Source: Brevibacillus centrosporus (GTDB lineage: Bacteria > Bacillota > Bacilli > Brevibacillales > Brevibacillaceae). From it: a DNA stretch of 64,000 nucleotides. Below, piece by piece: positions 16,354 through 23,709 of this stretch. Location of the stretch: positions 248,001-312,000 of the forward strand of contig NZ_RHHP01000001.1 of assembly GCF_003710815.1 (NCBI RefSeq), written 5' to 3'. The first letter of the stretch is position 1; every line of letters begins with the position of its first letter. Under the pieces are notes generated by a model, which was not told the origin of the DNA, did not search any database, and was given only the letters and a program-made list of their open reading frames with translations. The position numbers and the translations under genes were made by a program.

Positions 16354-16473
16354 TGCTCTATCTCCCTTCTCCATCAGCGTACTCTCCTCTATTGTAACCA
16401 ATTGACAGGCCATCAAGCATGCGAAACTTCATCGCGAAGTGCATTTTATTGTCCTATTTTGCAATTTATGCAA

Positions 16474-16506
16474 CAAAAAAGAAAAAGGAGCACCATCGCT
16501 CCTTTT
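16474..16506 (-). terminator. Intrinsic terminator after the 51-residue gene
   Basis: AAAAGGAGC and GCTCCTTTT form a nine-pair stem with a six-base loop, followed by TCTTTTTTGTTG on the minus strand. It is immediately beyond the stop of the small gene at 16509 and isolates it from ymfF. Confidence 0.8.
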
Positions 16507-16508
16507 CC

Positions 16509-16664
16509 TTACAAATCACTATAGTCCCATTCCGTCCGCTCGTCCTCGATGGACGCCTCTTCTACAAATCGTCCGCAATCATCGGAAAGACAAAGCATAC
16601 CATCCAGATGTTCATCATGAAAGGGAAGTCCGTGATTTCCCCCACAATACGGGCAAACCCACAT
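16509..16664 (-). CDS. Small zinc-ribbon-like protein, 51 residues
   Basis: A short frame from ATG 16664 to TAA 16509, starting MWVCPYCGGNHGLPFHDEHL. GAGGAGG lies six to seven bases upstream, and a good terminator follows, so it is very likely a real gene. It has a CxxC pair at residues 4-7 and a second pair CLSDDC at about 25-30, plus three histidines, a plausible zinc-binding ribbon; the C-terminal third is acidic (EEASIEDERTEWDYSD). I do not recognise a named family. It follows the M23 gene by 48 bases with no terminator between, so the two are probably co-transcribed. Confidence 0.75.
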   Translation of the reverse strand: MWVCPYCGGNHGLPFHDEHLDGMLCLSDDCGRFVEEASIEDERTEWDYSDL

Positions 16665-16712
16665 GCAGAGCCCTCCTCATCTAAAAAAGGATTACGCTGT
16701 TAGTTTGTCCCG

Positions 16713-17906
16713 TTATGAGATGGAATCCTCCAATTTATTTTGTTCCCAGTAGCGCAAATAGTAATAAGGATCGACTGCTTTTCCGTTGCTGTTTTGATAA
16801 AGTCCGAAGTGGAGATGTGAATCAAACATCCCAGCTATGCCCGGTCCACCGTACCCAGTATCCCCCACAAATCCAATGAGCTGGCCCGCTCGCACGGTGC
16901 CCCCGACCTTTAAGCCAGGAACGTATGCGCTCAAGTGTGCATAATACATCCGGAAACGACCGTCTTCATCCGTAATATTGACTCGCCATCCCCCATACGT
17001 ATTCCAGCCTACTCGATTGATTGTCCCGTTTGATACCGAATATACGGGTGTTCCCTTAGGGGCCATGATGTCGATGCCCTCGTGATTACGTACACTCCCG
17101 TTGTTGCTCTCTGTCCATTCCCGATCAGAACCGAAGCTGTCCCCATAAGGCTCGTACCAGCTTGCCTCTGAAAAAGGAAAGTAGTACTTTTCATCGAGCA
17201 GCCGACTGTCGCCTACTTCTTTTGATAACGGATGGGCAGCTTTGCTCGAACCTTCCGGCAAAAACAGCAGTTGCTTAATGGTCAAAAAGTCCGTAGACAA
17301 ATAGTTGTTCTTTTTCACCTCTTCTACGGTGGTGTCGTGACTATTTGCAATTTCGATTATTGTGTCCCCTGCCTGCACGACGTAAGGATTCTTTGCATAT
17401 CCAATCACTGCTGCCGTATCCTCGACAGGTTTTGTTTGAATCATCGCCACTTGCGACTTGTTATCCCAATAAACCTGATACCCCATGGCCTCACTGACAA
17501 AGCGGATCGGGACTACTGTTCGCTTATTGACGACCATAGGAGGAGCATCGAGTGTAACCCGTTTCCCATCGACATACGCTGTCCGACTGTCTAGAAGCAA
17601 GACCACTCGCTTGCCTTTTTCGGTAACAGTCACCTGACGTGTATCCGCTTCATAGGTTACATTTGCACCCGTTTTTTCTGCGATCACTCGAATCGGTACA
17701 AGCATCCGACCATTTTGACGGATCGGCTGTACGTCTGTGCTTATTCCTTTCCCGTCAATCACCAGCGAAATGACAGGTCCGGGCTCTGCTGCAAAAGCAG
17801 GTCCCGCTGTATCTGGAACAGTTATACCCAGTCCTAGACAAATAAAAAAAGCACCTAGAACCTTTGTCCACAGACGAATGCTGTTTTTATGTAAACAGCG
17901 GTTCAT
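16713..17906 (-). CDS. Secreted M23 metallopeptidase with copper-amine-oxidase-type stalk and LysM domain
   Basis: The 397-residue protein has a signal peptide (KVLGAFFICLGLGITVP, cleavage near AFA-AEPG, about residue 40). Next are about 110 residues of two copper amine oxidase N-terminal repeats (NGRMLVPIRVIAEKTG and NKRTVVPIRFVSEAMG), a LysM domain (YVVQAGDTIIEIANSHDTTV, about 175-220) and a C-terminal M23/LytM domain with HEGID and HLHFG plus YYAHLS, which together supply the zinc ligands. It should bind and cut cell-wall peptidoglycan outside the membrane. The stalk repeats are typical of Brevibacillus and Paenibacillus surface proteins. Start ATG 17906 follows GGGGAGGG. Role in growth or sporulation cannot be decided. 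Confidence 0.9.
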   Translation of the reverse strand: MNRCLHKNSIRLWTKVLGAFFICLGLGITVPDTAGPAFAAEPGPVISLVIDGKGISTDVQPIRQNGRMLVPIRVIAEKTGANVTYEADTRQVTVTEKGKRVVLLLDSRTAYVDGKRVTLDAPPMVVNKRTVVPIRFVSEAMGYQVYWDNKSQVAMIQTKPVEDTAAVIGYAKNPYVVQAGDTIIEIANSHDTTVEEVKKNNYLSTDFLTIKQLLFLPEGSSKAAHPLSKEVGDSRLLDEKYYFPFSEASWYEPYGDSFGSDREWTESNNGSVRNHEGIDIMAPKGTPVYSVSNGTINRVGWNTYGGWRVNITDEDGRFRMYYAHLSAYVPGLKVGGTVRAGQLIGFVGDTGYGGPGIAGMFDSHLHFGLYQNSNGKAVDPYYYLRYWEQNKLEDSIS

Positions 17907-17986
17907 CTAAATCCCTCCCCGCGCAATGCTACATGGAGCATTATCTCACAGGGATAGAACAAGGTTCTAGACGCAAATTATGTCAA

Positions 17987-18946
17987 CTAACGAGAGCCTG
18001 TATCGTATGGTTTACCCAGTGCCGCAGGCGCATTGGATCGGCCAACCAGTCCTGCCATCACGAGGATTGTCAATACGTACGGCAGCATGAAGATAAACTC
18101 CGTTGGCACGTACTTCGTCAATCCAAAGATTTGCACCAGCGACTTGATCGCCTGAGCCACACCAAAGAACAGCGCTGCTCCCATCGCACCGGCTGGATGC
18201 CACTTCCCGAAAATCAACGCCGCAATCGCAATAAAACCTTGGCCCGATACAGTGTTGTGGGAAAAGTTGGAGGTAGTTGTCAGAGAGATTGTCGCTCCTC
18301 CCCAAGCAGCCAAAGCTCCGCTAATCATGACAGCCATGTAGCGCATCTTTTTCACATTGATCCCGACCGTATCTGCCGCCCGTGGATGTTCACCCACTGC
18401 ACGCAACCGCAGACCAAATGGCGTCTTAAATACGAGATACCATGTGAAAAACACCATGATAAACGCCAAGTAGCTCGTCGGATACGCTTCAAAAATGGCA
18501 TGCCCCAAGTAAGGAATATCGTGCAGTACAGGAATGCTCCACTTGCCAAAAACGCTGGACAGCGTAGTCGTTTGACCTGCTCCGTTAAAGATGATCTTTG
18601 TCAAATAAACGGACAATCCCGCTGCTAGGAAGTTGAGCGCTACCCCACTCACCGTTTGGTCAGCTTTGAAGGTCACGGATGCCACAGCATGAGGGAGTGC
18701 AAAAATTGCACCGGCAATCCCTGCAGCTAAAAATCCAATCCAAGGGGCTCCCCCTGCAAAGGAGTCCTGAAAGGCATAGGTGATGACAGCACCGGTAAAC
18801 GCCCCGATAATCATCATCCCCTCCAAAGCGATGTTCACAACACCCGATCGCTCTGAGTAAAGGCCACCCAACGACGCAAAAATCAAGGCAGTGGAAAACA
18901 CGATGGTATCATGAACGAGGTTACTTGCAATTAATCCCCAATCCAT
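17987..18946 (-). CDS. BMP-type nucleoside ABC transporter permease (NupQ-like)
   Basis: The 319-residue protein is a branched-chain/BMP-type ABC permease (BPD_transp_2 family) with about eight hydrophobic segments and the family region GLYSERSGVVNIALEGMMIIGAF near the N-terminus. It overlaps the preceding permease gene as TGATG. With the upstream permease, ATPase and lipoprotein it makes a complete NupNOPQ/YufNOPQ-like importer, which in B. subtilis takes up guanosine. It is the last gene of the unit; only a weak hairpin TAGAAC/GTTCTA (17955-17969) without T-tract follows. Substrate is inferred. Confidence 0.9.
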   Translation of the reverse strand: MDWGLIASNLVHDTIVFSTALIFASLGGLYSERSGVVNIALEGMMIIGAFTGAVITYAFQDSFAGGAPWIGFLAAGIAGAIFALPHAVASVTFKADQTVSGVALNFLAAGLSVYLTKIIFNGAGQTTTLSSVFGKWSIPVLHDIPYLGHAIFEAYPTSYLAFIMVFFTWYLVFKTPFGLRLRAVGEHPRAADTVGINVKKMRYMAVMISGALAAWGGATISLTTTSNFSHNTVSGQGFIAIAALIFGKWHPAGAMGAALFFGVAQAIKSLVQIFGLTKYVPTEFIFMLPYVLTILVMAGLVGRSNAPAALGKPYDTGSR

Positions 18947-20019
18947 CAGTTTCCACCTTCCTTTTTCTTCTTCATGATAGGCTTCACAAAAATCTTCACG
19001 ATGCCGTGCGCTGCCACGAAGAAAATGACAGATGCGATCACGACACGAATCAGTTCAACTGGTACACCCGCTCCGAACTTCATACCTGCTGCCCCGAATG
19101 TCAGAATACCAAACAGAATAGCTCCTAGTACGACGCCAAGAGGTGTGTTACCACCAATCAGGGCAACGGCGATACCGTCGAAGCCATATCCTGGTTGAGC
19201 TGTCATGATGGCTTGATAGTGAAATACACCCAGTATCTCGCAAGCTCCACCAATCCCAGCAAACATCCCGCCAATGAACATCGCTTTCACGACGTTGCGA
19301 TTGACGTTCATACCTGCGTACTCAGACGCATGCGGGTTCAACCCAACTGCACGCAGTTCGTAGCCGGATTTCGTTTTCCAAAGGATTACGTAAAAGAAAA
19401 TGGCAGCAAGCACCGCAATCAAGGTTCCCCAGTGCAAACGTGCACTGTCAAACATCGTGGACAGCCAGCCAATCGTAATGATTGCTGAGTCGTGGATCAT
19501 CTCTGAGCGTTGCTGCCCAGATGGTACAAAAAACGCATTCATGACCCAGTTTGCCAGGTAAAGAGCTACCCAGTTCAGCATGATGCTTGTAATGACTTCA
19601 TTTACGCCGCGGGCCGCTTTCAAATAACCTGCAATGGAGCCCCACAAGCCACCCGCAACAGCCCCTGCAATAATCGCGAGAGGAGCATGGATGTAAGCAG
19701 GCAGATCCAAGGAAACACCCACCGCTGTGGATGCGATCATCCCGACGATAAATTGTCCCTCTGCACCGATATTGAACAATCCGGTACGAAAGGCAAACGC
19801 CACGGAAAGCCCCGTAAAAATCAATGGGGTAATCTGACGGATCGTTTCCCCAAAGTTATAAGCGTTACCGAATACTTTTTCAAGGAGCGACATGTAAGCC
19901 TTGATCGGATTGAATCCCCCTGCCAGCATTGCGATCGCACCCGTCAGCAGTCCCAGAATAATCGCAACAAGCGGGACGAGAAACGACTCTTTTGTAAAAA
20001 CGGCAATGACTCTATTCAT
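18946..20019 (-). CDS. BMP-type nucleoside ABC transporter permease (NupP-like)
   Basis: The 357-residue protein is the second membrane subunit of the BMP-type importer, with eight to ten hydrophobic segments and the conserved FRTGLFNIGAEGQFIVG motif near residue 80 and GYGFDGIAVALIGGNTPLG near 275. It overlaps the ATPase gene by eight bases and the next permease by four, so the three are translationally coupled. The two permeases would form the heterodimeric channel. Closest remembered relatives are YufP/NupP of B. subtilis. Confidence 0.9.
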   Translation of the reverse strand: MNRVIAVFTKESFLVPLVAIILGLLTGAIAMLAGGFNPIKAYMSLLEKVFGNAYNFGETIRQITPLIFTGLSVAFAFRTGLFNIGAEGQFIVGMIASTAVGVSLDLPAYIHAPLAIIAGAVAGGLWGSIAGYLKAARGVNEVITSIMLNWVALYLANWVMNAFFVPSGQQRSEMIHDSAIITIGWLSTMFDSARLHWGTLIAVLAAIFFYVILWKTKSGYELRAVGLNPHASEYAGMNVNRNVVKAMFIGGMFAGIGGACEILGVFHYQAIMTAQPGYGFDGIAVALIGGNTPLGVVLGAILFGILTFGAAGMKFGAGVPVELIRVVIASVIFFVAAHGIVKIFVKPIMKKKKEGGN

Positions 20020-21553
20020 CGTTTCCCCCTCCTTGCATCCGTTTTCCGCCGGACATCAACAGGCCAAGCTCTTGCTCCGTTGTCGCTTTCGCATCGACGA
20101 TCCCTACGATGTTTCCTTCATAAATAACGGCAATGCGATCGGAAACATTGATGACCTCATCCAGCTCAAGCGAGAGCAGCAAAACTGCCTTTCCTTTGTC
20201 ACGTTGTTCGATCAAACGGCGATGAATGAACTCGATCGCGCCAACGTCCAAACCGCGTGTTGGCTGGGCAGCAATCAAAATATCTGGATTTTTGTCAACC
20301 TCGCGAGCGATAATCGCCTTTTGCTGGTTCCCACCAGACAGGGCACGCGCAGGTGTGTAAATGCTCGGTGTACGAACGTCAAATTCTTCAATGAGTTTTG
20401 CCGCGTGCTTGTCAATGGCGCCATAATCGAGAAACCCATTCTTGTTAAAAGTCGGATGGAAGTACGTTTCCATTACCATGTTCTCGCTCATAGTGAAATC
20501 CAGGATCAATCCGCGCTTATGTCTGTCTTCTGGAATGTGAGACAAGCCTGATTCCGAAATACTGCGCGGTGTCTGATTCGTTATTTCTTTCCCATTCAGA
20601 AGTACACGACCGCTTGAAGCCCTCCGAAGTCCGGTCAAAACTTCGATCAGCTCACTTTGACCATTGCCATCAACCCCAGCAATGCCGAGAATCTCTCCCG
20701 CCCGAACTTCCAAACTGAGATTGTTCAGGGCGTTGACCCCACGATTTCCGAGAGCAGTCAAGTTTTCTATTGCCAGAATAGTCTCTTTTGGTTGCGCCGC
20801 CTGCTTGTCTACTCGGAAGTTGACCTCGCGACCTACCATCTTTGCTGCCAATTCATCCGGATTCGTCTCTTTGACCAGAACAGAGTCAATGACTTTCCCT
20901 CTGCGAATGATTGTACACGCATCACACACGGCCATGATTTCTTTCAGCTTGTGTGTAATGAGAATAATGGTCTTTCCTTCTTTGACCAAATTATGCATGA
21001 TTTCGATCAGCTCATTGATTTCCTGAGGAGTCAAAACGGCAGTCGGTTCATCGAAAATCAGGATATCTGCACCCCGATACAGCGTTTTCAAAATCTCGAC
21101 CCGCTGCTGCATCCCTACGGAAATGTCCTGGATCTTGGCTCGTGGGTCTACTTTTAATCCATATTGATTGGATAGCTGCTCCACAGCCCTTTCGGCGGTT
21201 TTGATATCTATCTTCAACCCGTTTTTCGGTTCATTTCCTAATACAATGTTTTCTGTTACCGTGAAAGTTTCAACCAACATGAAATGCTGATGCACCATTC
21301 CAATGCCAAGCTCGTTTGCTTTATTGGGGTTTGTGATTTTTACCGGTGTTTCATTGATAAGGATTTCGCCTTCATCAGGTTGATAAAGACCAAATAAAAT
21401 ATTCATTAGTGTAGACTTGCCTGCCCCATTCTCCCCGAGAAGGGCGTGGATTTCCCCTTGCTTAACAGACAGCGTGATGCTATCGTTCGCAATGATTCCT
21501 GGGAAACGTTTGGTAATTCCTCGCATCTCAACAACACTCTTTACCGGATTCAA
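20012..21553 (-). CDS. BMP-type nucleoside ABC transporter ATP-binding protein (NupO-like)
   Basis: The 513-residue protein is a tandem ABC ATPase, with two nucleotide-binding domains in one chain as in sugar and nucleoside importers. Domain 1 has Walker A GENGAGKST and signature SVGMQQRVEIL with Walker B ILIFDEPTA; domain 2 has the degenerate Walker A GVDGNGQSE, signature SGGNQQKAIIA and IAAQPTRGLD. The second Walker A lacks the canonical GKS/T lysine, normal in this family. The start is a TTG at 21553, after GGGGGG; an internal ATG nine codons later is an alternative. It follows the lipoprotein gene after a hairpin that may cap lipoprotein mRNA. Confidence 0.92.
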   Translation of the reverse strand: MNPVKSVVEMRGITKRFPGIIANDSITLSVKQGEIHALLGENGAGKSTLMNILFGLYQPDEGEILINETPVKITNPNKANELGIGMVHQHFMLVETFTVTENIVLGNEPKNGLKIDIKTAERAVEQLSNQYGLKVDPRAKIQDISVGMQQRVEILKTLYRGADILIFDEPTAVLTPQEINELIEIMHNLVKEGKTIILITHKLKEIMAVCDACTIIRRGKVIDSVLVKETNPDELAAKMVGREVNFRVDKQAAQPKETILAIENLTALGNRGVNALNNLSLEVRAGEILGIAGVDGNGQSELIEVLTGLRRASSGRVLLNGKEITNQTPRSISESGLSHIPEDRHKRGLILDFTMSENMVMETYFHPTFNKNGFLDYGAIDKHAAKLIEEFDVRTPSIYTPARALSGGNQQKAIIAREVDKNPDILIAAQPTRGLDVGAIEFIHRRLIEQRDKGKAVLLLSLELDEVINVSDRIAVIYEGNIVGIVDAKATTEQELGLLMSGGKRMQGGGNDE

Positions 21554-21597
21554 CCATGTTCCCCCCGTTTTTGTGGGTCTAGTTTGAAGGTAAAGAA

Positions 21598-21624
21598 CAA
21601 GGCTAGTTGCTCGAACTAGCCTTG
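21598..21624 (-). terminator. Hairpin between lipoprotein and ATPase genes
   Basis: CAAGGCTAGTT/AACTAGCCTTG, 11 pairs with a five-base loop, followed by a poor T-tract (TTCTTTACC). It is best read as a partial terminator or mRNA 3' stabiliser that lets the binding protein be made in excess over the membrane parts. Confidence 0.55.
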
Positions 21625-21646
21625 TCCGTTTGCAGCTTCAATGTAA

Positions 21647-22702
21647 TTATTTTTCAGGTACTGTGATTTCGCCTTTAACGATTTTTTGCTTGTACTCATC
21701 AACCAGCTTCAAAACGTCTTCAGGAACGTTTTTGTTGGAAGTGGATGCGAGACCAACGCCGTCTTCAGCCAGACCCAGCCATTTGATACCGCCTTGGAAT
21801 TTACCGTCGATCAGGTCTTTGGAAACGCGGTAAACTGCCTCGTCGACACGTTTAACCATGGAAGTCAAAGTAACTTCATCACCGAAAGTCAGGGATTGGT
21901 CTTTGTCAACACCGATTACCCATACATTTTCGCCTTTTGCTTTGCGGTCTTTTGCTTCGTTAAACACACCGTCACCAGTTCCGCCGGAAGCGTGGAAGAT
22001 GATATCAGCGCCTTGACCGTACATTTGGGATGCAGTGGATTTGCCGAGGTCTGGTTTGTCAAATGCACCTGTGTATACTTTCAATACTTTTACGCTTGGA
22101 TCTACTGCTTTTACCCCAGCTTCAAAGCCGAGTTCGAAACGCTTGATTACTGGGATCTCAACTCCGCCTACAAAACCAACTGTTTTGGTTTTGGTCATTT
22201 TCGCAGCAACTACCCCAGCCAAGAAGGAACCTTCATGCTCTTTAAATAGAACGGATTCCACGTTTGGAGCGTCTACTTCTGCGTCAATGATCGCGAGTTT
22301 TGCATCTTTGTTTTCATCTGCCACTTTTTTCAGGTGGTCTCCCATCAGGAAGCCGATACCCCAAGTCAGATCCCATTTGTCTTTAACAAATTGAGTCAGG
22401 TTTGGTACATAATCAGCATCGCTAGTGGATTGAAGATAGTTTATGTTGTCTTTCGGCAGGTTCAGGTCAGTTTGCAGTTTTTGCAGACCTTCCCATGCGC
22501 TTTGGTTGAAGGAGTTGTCGTTTACCCCGCCAACGTCGGTTACCATACCGATTTTTACGGTTGGTGCTGCACCACCTGCTGCTCCGCCAGTTGCCCCACC
22601 TGCTTGACCTTGTGGTTGTGCTTCTGGTTTGCTACCACACCCAGCCAGAACGAGAGACAGGCTGAGAGCTGTCACAGACAGCACAGAAAGAACTTTCTTC
22701 AT
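21647..22702 (-). CDS. BMP-family lipoprotein, nucleoside-binding (NupN/Med-like)
   Basis: The 351-residue protein begins MKKVLSVLSVTALSLSLVLAGC, a lipoprotein signal peptide with lipobox LAGC (Cys22), followed by a Gln/Gly/Ala-rich linker. The body has BMP/PnrA features: KIGMVTDVGGVNDNSFNQSAWEG, a Gly-rich FHASGGTGDGVFNEA and WVIGVDKDQ. It is the extracellular substrate receptor of the adjacent ABC importer. The ATG at 22702 follows AGGGGGT; upstream open frame in the same phase overlaps gntR and has no start support. PnrA-type receptors bind purine nucleosides; that substrate is inferred. Confidence 0.93.
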   Translation of the reverse strand: MKKVLSVLSVTALSLSLVLAGCGSKPEAQPQGQAGGATGGAAGGAAPTVKIGMVTDVGGVNDNSFNQSAWEGLQKLQTDLNLPKDNINYLQSTSDADYVPNLTQFVKDKWDLTWGIGFLMGDHLKKVADENKDAKLAIIDAEVDAPNVESVLFKEHEGSFLAGVVAAKMTKTKTVGFVGGVEIPVIKRFELGFEAGVKAVDPSVKVLKVYTGAFDKPDLGKSTASQMYGQGADIIFHASGGTGDGVFNEAKDRKAKGENVWVIGVDKDQSLTFGDEVTLTSMVKRVDEAVYRVSKDLIDGKFQGGIKWLGLAEDGVGLASTSNKNVPEDVLKLVDEYKQKIVKGEITVPEK

Positions 22703-22760
22703 CTGAGAATACCCCCTGTTTTTAGTCGAATGAAATTGTTGAGTGAGGTCGCCCCCACGG

Positions 22761-23486
22761 TTACAACCGTCTCCGTACGACGTGAAAGTGAATCTTGTCG
22801 GCCCTGAAGTAGTTATGGGAGTAGAGAACAGGCCGCTCGCTTTCGTCGTAATGAATCTGTTTGAGCAAGAGAAGCGGTGTAGACTTGTCACAATGTAGCA
22901 GATTGGAAACCTTTTCATTGTAGCCCATAGGTTCAATCTCAGCTACAGCATAAGCGATACGAAGCCCCGTCGCACTCTCGAGCCATTTAAAGATAGACTC
23001 TCCTACAGCTGTGTAGCCTTCTGGAACCAGGTGTGCGGGAATGCGGTCAACACAATAGACCACAGGCTCCCCATCAGCCGTACGAATGCGCTCCACAATC
23101 AGCACGCCTTCGCCCGGATTCAGTGACAGTTTTTTCCGCTCTTCTTCAGCAGACTCGCCAAAGGATGTTTTCAAGATCATCGTGCCCGCTGCATACCCCT
23201 GACGCTCAATCGCATCCGTCACACTAAAGAGTTCCCCAATTCCGCCTGAAAAAACAGGTTTTGCATTGATAAAGGTGCCAACTCCATGCCGACGAATGAC
23301 AATCTTCTCTTCTTCTAGAAGACGCAGTGCTTCTCGAAGAGTCGCCCTGCTAACGCCTAACTGTTTTGACAGTTCTGCCTCGGAAGGGAGTCGTTCACCT
23401 GGGCGCAAGTCCCCTGACTCGATATCTCCCTTGATTTTGTCCATTACCAAGAGACAAAGCGATCGAACATTGCCTTTGATGCTCAT
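22761..23486 (-). CDS. GntR/HutC-family transcriptional regulator
   Basis: The 241-residue protein has an N-terminal GntR winged helix (RPGERLPSEAELSKQLGVSRATLREALRLLEEEKIV, about residues 25-70) and a C-terminal UTRA ligand domain (about 90-235), as in HutC/YvoA-type repressors. It lies between ftsK/spoIIIE and the importer genes, the place of ymfC in B. subtilis. Being 58 bases upstream of the lipoprotein gene with no terminator or evident promoter in between, it is probably co-transcribed with and controls the importer. Ligand unknown; a nucleoside or a sugar phosphate are possible. ATG 23486 is preferred to ATG 23492, which is only three bases from AGGAG. Confidence 0.92.
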   Translation of the reverse strand: MSIKGNVRSLCLLVMDKIKGDIESGDLRPGERLPSEAELSKQLGVSRATLREALRLLEEEKIVIRRHGVGTFINAKPVFSGGIGELFSVTDAIERQGYAAGTMILKTSFGESAEEERKKLSLNPGEGVLIVERIRTADGEPVVYCVDRIPAHLVPEGYTAVGESIFKWLESATGLRIAYAVAEIEPMGYNEKVSNLLHCDKSTPLLLLKQIHYDESERPVLYSHNYFRADKIHFHVVRRRL

Positions 23487-23529
23487 TGTCATTCACTCCT
23501 GCTGTCCATTAGCCATCCCAACAGGTAGG

Positions 23530-23541
23530 ACGTCAGACCTC
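23530..23541. promoter_or_regulatory. Palindrome upstream of gntR, possible operator
   Basis: TCAGACCTCTGA is a perfect 12-base palindrome between the gntR promoter and its start. Auto-binding by the GntR protein would be a natural explanation, but the match to any GntR operator class is not established. Confidence 0.3.
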
Positions 23542-23588
23542 TGATTCGTATGGGAAACGATACAACAATTTCCTTCAATCTCGTAAAA

Positions 23589-23617
23589 ATTTTAACCTAG
23601 GGGCGTGTATCATGCAA
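23589..23617 (-). promoter_or_regulatory. Sigma-A promoter of gntR and importer
   Basis: TTGCAT (23612-23617), 17 bases, TAAAAT (23589-23594) on the minus strand. It lies about 100 bases upstream of the gntR start. Confidence 0.55.
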
Positions 23618-23674
23618 GCCAAATATTTATGAATAAATGTGCAGAAACATAAAGATTTGTGCGACTACACGCCC
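23601..23674. repeat. Inverted repeat around the gntR promoter
   Basis: GGGCGTGTA (23601-23609) and TACACGCCC (23666-23674) are perfect nine-base inverted arms 56 bases apart; the first arm lies in the promoter spacer. An AT-rich inner palindrome ATTTAT-G-AATAAAT sits at 23625-23638. It could be a looping operator or, read as RNA, a large stem ending the ftsK transcript. Confidence 0.45.
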
Positions 23675-23709
23675 ATTATTCTGAATACGTACCCAAGCCT
23701 ATTCGCCTA

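Noticed and set aside
17955..17969. TAGAACAAGGTTCTA as a second LexA box
   Set aside because: The half-sites GAAC and GTTC are three bases apart instead of four and it lies after nupQ, not at a promoter. It is more likely a weak hairpin.
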